Shown here piece after piece: positions 61,762-64,000 of a stretch of 64,000 nucleotides of DNA. Every line of letters starts with the position of its first letter. The first letter of the stretch is position 1. The DNA is taken from positions 1 to 64,000 of the forward strand of contig NZ_SNXZ01000009.1 of NCBI RefSeq assembly GCF_004362825.1. Reading direction: 5' to 3'. The position numbers and the translations under genes are program-made. This stretch comes from Labedaea rhizosphaerae. Its GTDB lineage: Bacteria > Actinomycetota > Actinomycetes > Mycobacteriales > Pseudonocardiaceae. The notes beneath the pieces were generated by a model. The model saw only the letters and a list, made by a program, of their open reading frames with translations, had not been told where the DNA came from and ran no database searches.

Positions 61762-63258
61762 ATGGCGGTCGTCGCACCGCGTGAAGACACGCAGCAAGCG
61801 GCATTGCCGAGCTTCGCGGCAAAGCCGGTCCTTGCCGTCGTGGTGGTCCAGGCCGCGGTGCTGACGGCGCTGTCGGGCCGGTACGGCTGGCACCGCGACG
61901 AGTTCTACTACCTGGCCGCGGGCAAGCGCCTCGCGTGGGGTTACGTCGACCAGCCGCCGATCACGCCGGTGCTCGCGCGGCTGTTCACCGAGGTCTTCGG
62001 CGACACGGTCGTCGGCCTGCGGGTGTCGGCGACTCTGCTCGGCGTCGCGACCGTGCTGGTCACGGCGTTGATCGCGCGTGAGTGCGGTGGCGGTCGCACC
62101 GCGCAGTGGCTGACCGCCGCGGCGACGGCGTTGTCGACCTACGTGCTCGTGTCCACCCACATGCTCTCCACCACCACAGTGGACACTCTGGTGTGGACGA
62201 CGCTGGCGTTGTTCGCGTTGCGGTTGCTGCGCACAGGCGACACCCGCTGGTGGCTGGCCATCGGCGCCGTGGTCGGCGTCGGCATGGCCAACAAGTGGCT
62301 CGTCCCGCTGTTCCTGCTCGCGCTGGCCATCGGCGTGCTGGCGTTCGGGCCGCGCTCGGTGTTGCGCTCCTGGTGGCTGGCCGCGGGTGTGGTGCTCGCG
62401 CTGGCCTTGCTCACGCCGGTGCTGATCTGGCAGGCCCGGCACGACTTCCCGCTGCTCACGGTGGCCGGCGGGATCAGCGCCGACGACGGCGTCGAGAACC
62501 GCGTCATGTTCGTGCCGATGGAATTGGTGTACTCGCTGCCGGTGCTGGTCCCGGTGTGGTTCAACGGGATGCTGCGCACGTGGCGTGAGCTGCGCTGGGC
62601 CCGTGCGGTGGCGATGAGCTACCCGGTCGTGTGCGTGGTCCTGCTGATCAGCGGCGGCAAGCCGTACTACGCGGCGTCGTTGCTGCTGGTGCTGACGGCG
62701 ATCGGCGCGGAGCCGTTCGTGCGCTGGCTGCGGTCGGCGAGCCGCACCTGGCGGGCGATCACCGCGGTCGGCGCGGCGATCTCACTGGTCGTGTCGTGCG
62801 TGGTCGGGTTGCCCCTGCTGCCCGAGCGCGCGGCCGGTCCGGCGCTCGCGCTCAACGCGGAGGTCGGCGAGCAGATGGGTTGGCCGACGTTCGTGGACAC
62901 CGTCGCCGCGGTGTGGCGGCAGATCCCGGAAGCCGACCGCGGCCGCGCGGTGATCCTCACCGCCAACTACGGCGAGGCCGGCGCCATCGAGTACTACGGT
63001 CCCGAGCGCGGCCTGCCGCAGCCCTACAGCGGCCACATGTCCTACGCGGACTGGGGACCGCCGCCGGACACCAGCAACGGACCGGTGCTGCTGATCGGCG
63101 TCGGGGTGCCGAGCCAGTTCGTCGGCTGCCGCGAGGTGACCGCGAACGACAACGGCCTGGGCATCGACAACGACGAGCAAGGCATGCCGATCAGGTTGTG
63201 CACGGGCACGACCGCGCCCTGGTCGCAGATCTGGCCGGGGCTGCGCCGGTTCTACTGA
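61762..63258 (+). CDS. Glycosyltransferase family 39-like membrane protein
   Basis: A 498-residue polytopic GT-C enzyme. The catalytic acidic loop GWHRDEFYYLAAGKRLAWGY after the first helix, and the VDQPPITP that follows, are typical of GT39/PMT-ArnT-like transferases that use polyprenyl-phosphate sugars outside the membrane. About 11 helices follow, with a C-terminal soluble domain (NYGEAGAIEYYGPE). The acceptor is unknown. ATG 61762 has GGGGGAGG upstream; TAGCAT at about 61733 is a possible -10. Confidence 0.88.
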   Translation: MAVVAPREDTQQAALPSFAAKPVLAVVVVQAAVLTALSGRYGWHRDEFYYLAAGKRLAWGYVDQPPITPVLARLFTEVFGDTVVGLRVSATLLGVATVLVTALIARECGGGRTAQWLTAAATALSTYVLVSTHMLSTTTVDTLVWTTLALFALRLLRTGDTRWWLAIGAVVGVGMANKWLVPLFLLALAIGVLAFGPRSVLRSWWLAAGVVLALALLTPVLIWQARHDFPLLTVAGGISADDGVENRVMFVPMELVYSLPVLVPVWFNGMLRTWRELRWARAVAMSYPVVCVVLLISGGKPYYAASLLLVLTAIGAEPFVRWLRSASRTWRAITAVGAAISLVVSCVVGLPLLPERAAGPALALNAEVGEQMGWPTFVDTVAAVWRQIPEADRGRAVILTANYGEAGAIEYYGPERGLPQPYSGHMSYADWGPPPDTSNGPVLLIGVGVPSQFVGCREVTANDNGLGIDNDEQGMPIRLCTGTTAPWSQIWPGLRRFY

Positions 63259-63265
63259 GCCGGTT

Positions 63266-64000
63266 CTACCGAGTGGGGAAGAACGCGAGGAGGCGGCGCG
63301 CGGTCTCCTCGGGGTGCACCTCCGGGAAGAAGTGCCCACCGGCCACCGCTTCCCCCTCGACCGAGTCGCACCACGCACGCCAGATCCCGATCGGGCCGCC
63401 GTCGTCGGCGTACCAGGTGTCCAGGCCGCTTCCCTTGCTCCACAACACCAGCACCGGACAGACGATGCGCCTGCCCGCGGCCAGGTCGGCCTCGTCGTGC
63501 TCGCGGTCGACCCCGGCGCCGGCCCGGTACTCCTCGCAGATGCCCGCCGGGTTGGCCCGCAACTGCTCGGCGTAGGCGGCGCGCACGTCGTCGGGGAACA
63601 CCGAGGCGGGCGAACCCCACTGCGACAAGGCATCCGCCACGACGGCGTCGGCCGCGCCGGCCAACATCGCCTCGGGTAGCGGCGCGGGCTGGGCCAGCAG
63701 CGACCACGGCCAGAACGACAACGCCAGGCGGGCATCCGCCCGCTGCCAGGCCGCGGCGGCGGGCACGACATCGAGCACCGCGAGCGCCCGGACCCGGTCC
63801 GGCAGGTCCAGCGCCATCCGGTAGGCGACCCGGGCACCGCGGTCGTGCCCGGCCACCGCGAACTCGCTGAACCCGAGCCCGGCCATCAGGTCGGCGAGCT
63901 CGGCCGCCATCGCGCGCTTGGACGAGCGGCCCGGCGCGACGGTGCTCTCGCCGTAGCCGGGCAGGTCCGCCGTGACCACCGTGTGGTGATCGGCCAGCAC
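63266..64000 (-). CDS. Alpha/beta hydrolase, haloacetate-dehalogenase/epoxide-hydrolase-like (5' end outside window)
   Basis: The 244 visible residues cover most of an alpha/beta hydrolase. DLPGYGESTV, the nucleophile elbow VAGHDRGARVAYRM with Asp as nucleophile, and the C-terminal His in AGGHFFPEVHPEETA match fluoroacetate dehalogenase/epoxide hydrolase relatives. The upstream HG(F/W)P oxyanion strand lies beyond the right edge. It is convergent with the GT39 gene, 7 bases apart. Confidence 0.88.
   Translation of the reverse strand: MLADHHTVVTADLPGYGESTVAPGRSSKRAMAAELADLMAGLGFSEFAVAGHDRGARVAYRMALDLPDRVRALAVLDVVPAAAAWQRADARLALSFWPWSLLAQPAPLPEAMLAGAADAVVADALSQWGSPASVFPDDVRAAYAEQLRANPAGICEEYRAGAGVDREHDEADLAAGRRIVCPVLVLWSKGSGLDTWYADDGGPIGIWRAWCDSVEGEAVAGGHFFPEVHPEETARRLLAFFPTR

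Overview
The window is chromosomal DNA of a high-GC actinomycete, most probably Pseudonocardiaceae (inference). The signs are very high third-position GC, many GTG starts, four-base GTGA/ATGA operon overlaps, repeated leaderless promoters (TANNNT, then 6-8 bases, then ATG/GTG), and families typical of such genomes: a class E/F-type sortase, a mycothiol-isomerase/DinB-like protein, a LigD-type polymerase and tandem HxlR regulators. No rRNA, tRNA, CRISPR array, insertion sequence or prophage was seen.

Layout. 1-1.1 kb: the tail of one gene and a protein with a 90-residue internal duplication. 1.4-7.4 kb: a plus-strand operon (thiolase-like enzyme, carotenoid-cleavage-type oxygenase, double HxlR regulator, acyl-CoA ligase, creatininase-family amidohydrolase). 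7.35-11.2 kb: a convergent minus-strand operon (zinc-less MDR dehydrogenase, divergent PTPS homologue, GT4 glycosyltransferase, LPG-synthase-TM protein, GTP cyclohydrolase II paralogue). The cyclohydrolase has Met where true RibA has Tyr, a change linked to formyl-retaining products in Streptomyces. With the creatininase homologue next to it, this is the best candidate here for an undescribed GTP-derived metabolite pathway. 11.3-15.7 kb: an ABC exporter and a HipA-like kinase/DUF3037 pair. 15.8-20.1 kb: an amidase flanked by two related intergenic elements, then tex. 20.1-25.4 kb: a small ORF, a degenerate Nudix protein, a sortase/DUF4397/polytopic-membrane cluster and a Tat-exported GH88 enzyme.

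26.2-36.7 kb is a two-branch hydroxyproline catabolic island: FadR-type regulator, 4-hydroxyproline 2-epimerase, DHDPS-family deaminase, MFS carrier, prolidase-like amidohydrolase, three-subunit D-hydroxyproline oxidase, and aconitase-X cis-3-hydroxyproline dehydratase (two subunits) with pyrroline-2-carboxylate reductase. No alpha-ketoglutarate semialdehyde dehydrogenase is present. 36.8-39.9 kb: a GH65 disaccharide phosphorylase coupled to a beta-phosphoglucomutase-like enzyme, then a carboxylesterase. 41.5-48.1 kb: a complete mannitol-type PTS set (EI, HPr, polyol dehydrogenase, IIA, IIB, IIC, 1-phosphofructokinase, DeoR regulator) in which IIA carries an apparent one-base frameshift.

48.2-57.9 kb holds scattered single genes: an AlkZ-like winged-helix protein, DUF3291, an FHA protein, LigD-type polymerase, an ABM monooxygenase, SDR, VOC, pirin, a Phd-like protein, TetR and a YegP-like protein. 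57.9-61.7 kb is the xylose locus (ROK repressor divergent from xylA-xylB, with a readable promoter/operator), followed by a GT39 membrane glycosyltransferase and a truncated alpha/beta hydrolase at the right edge.
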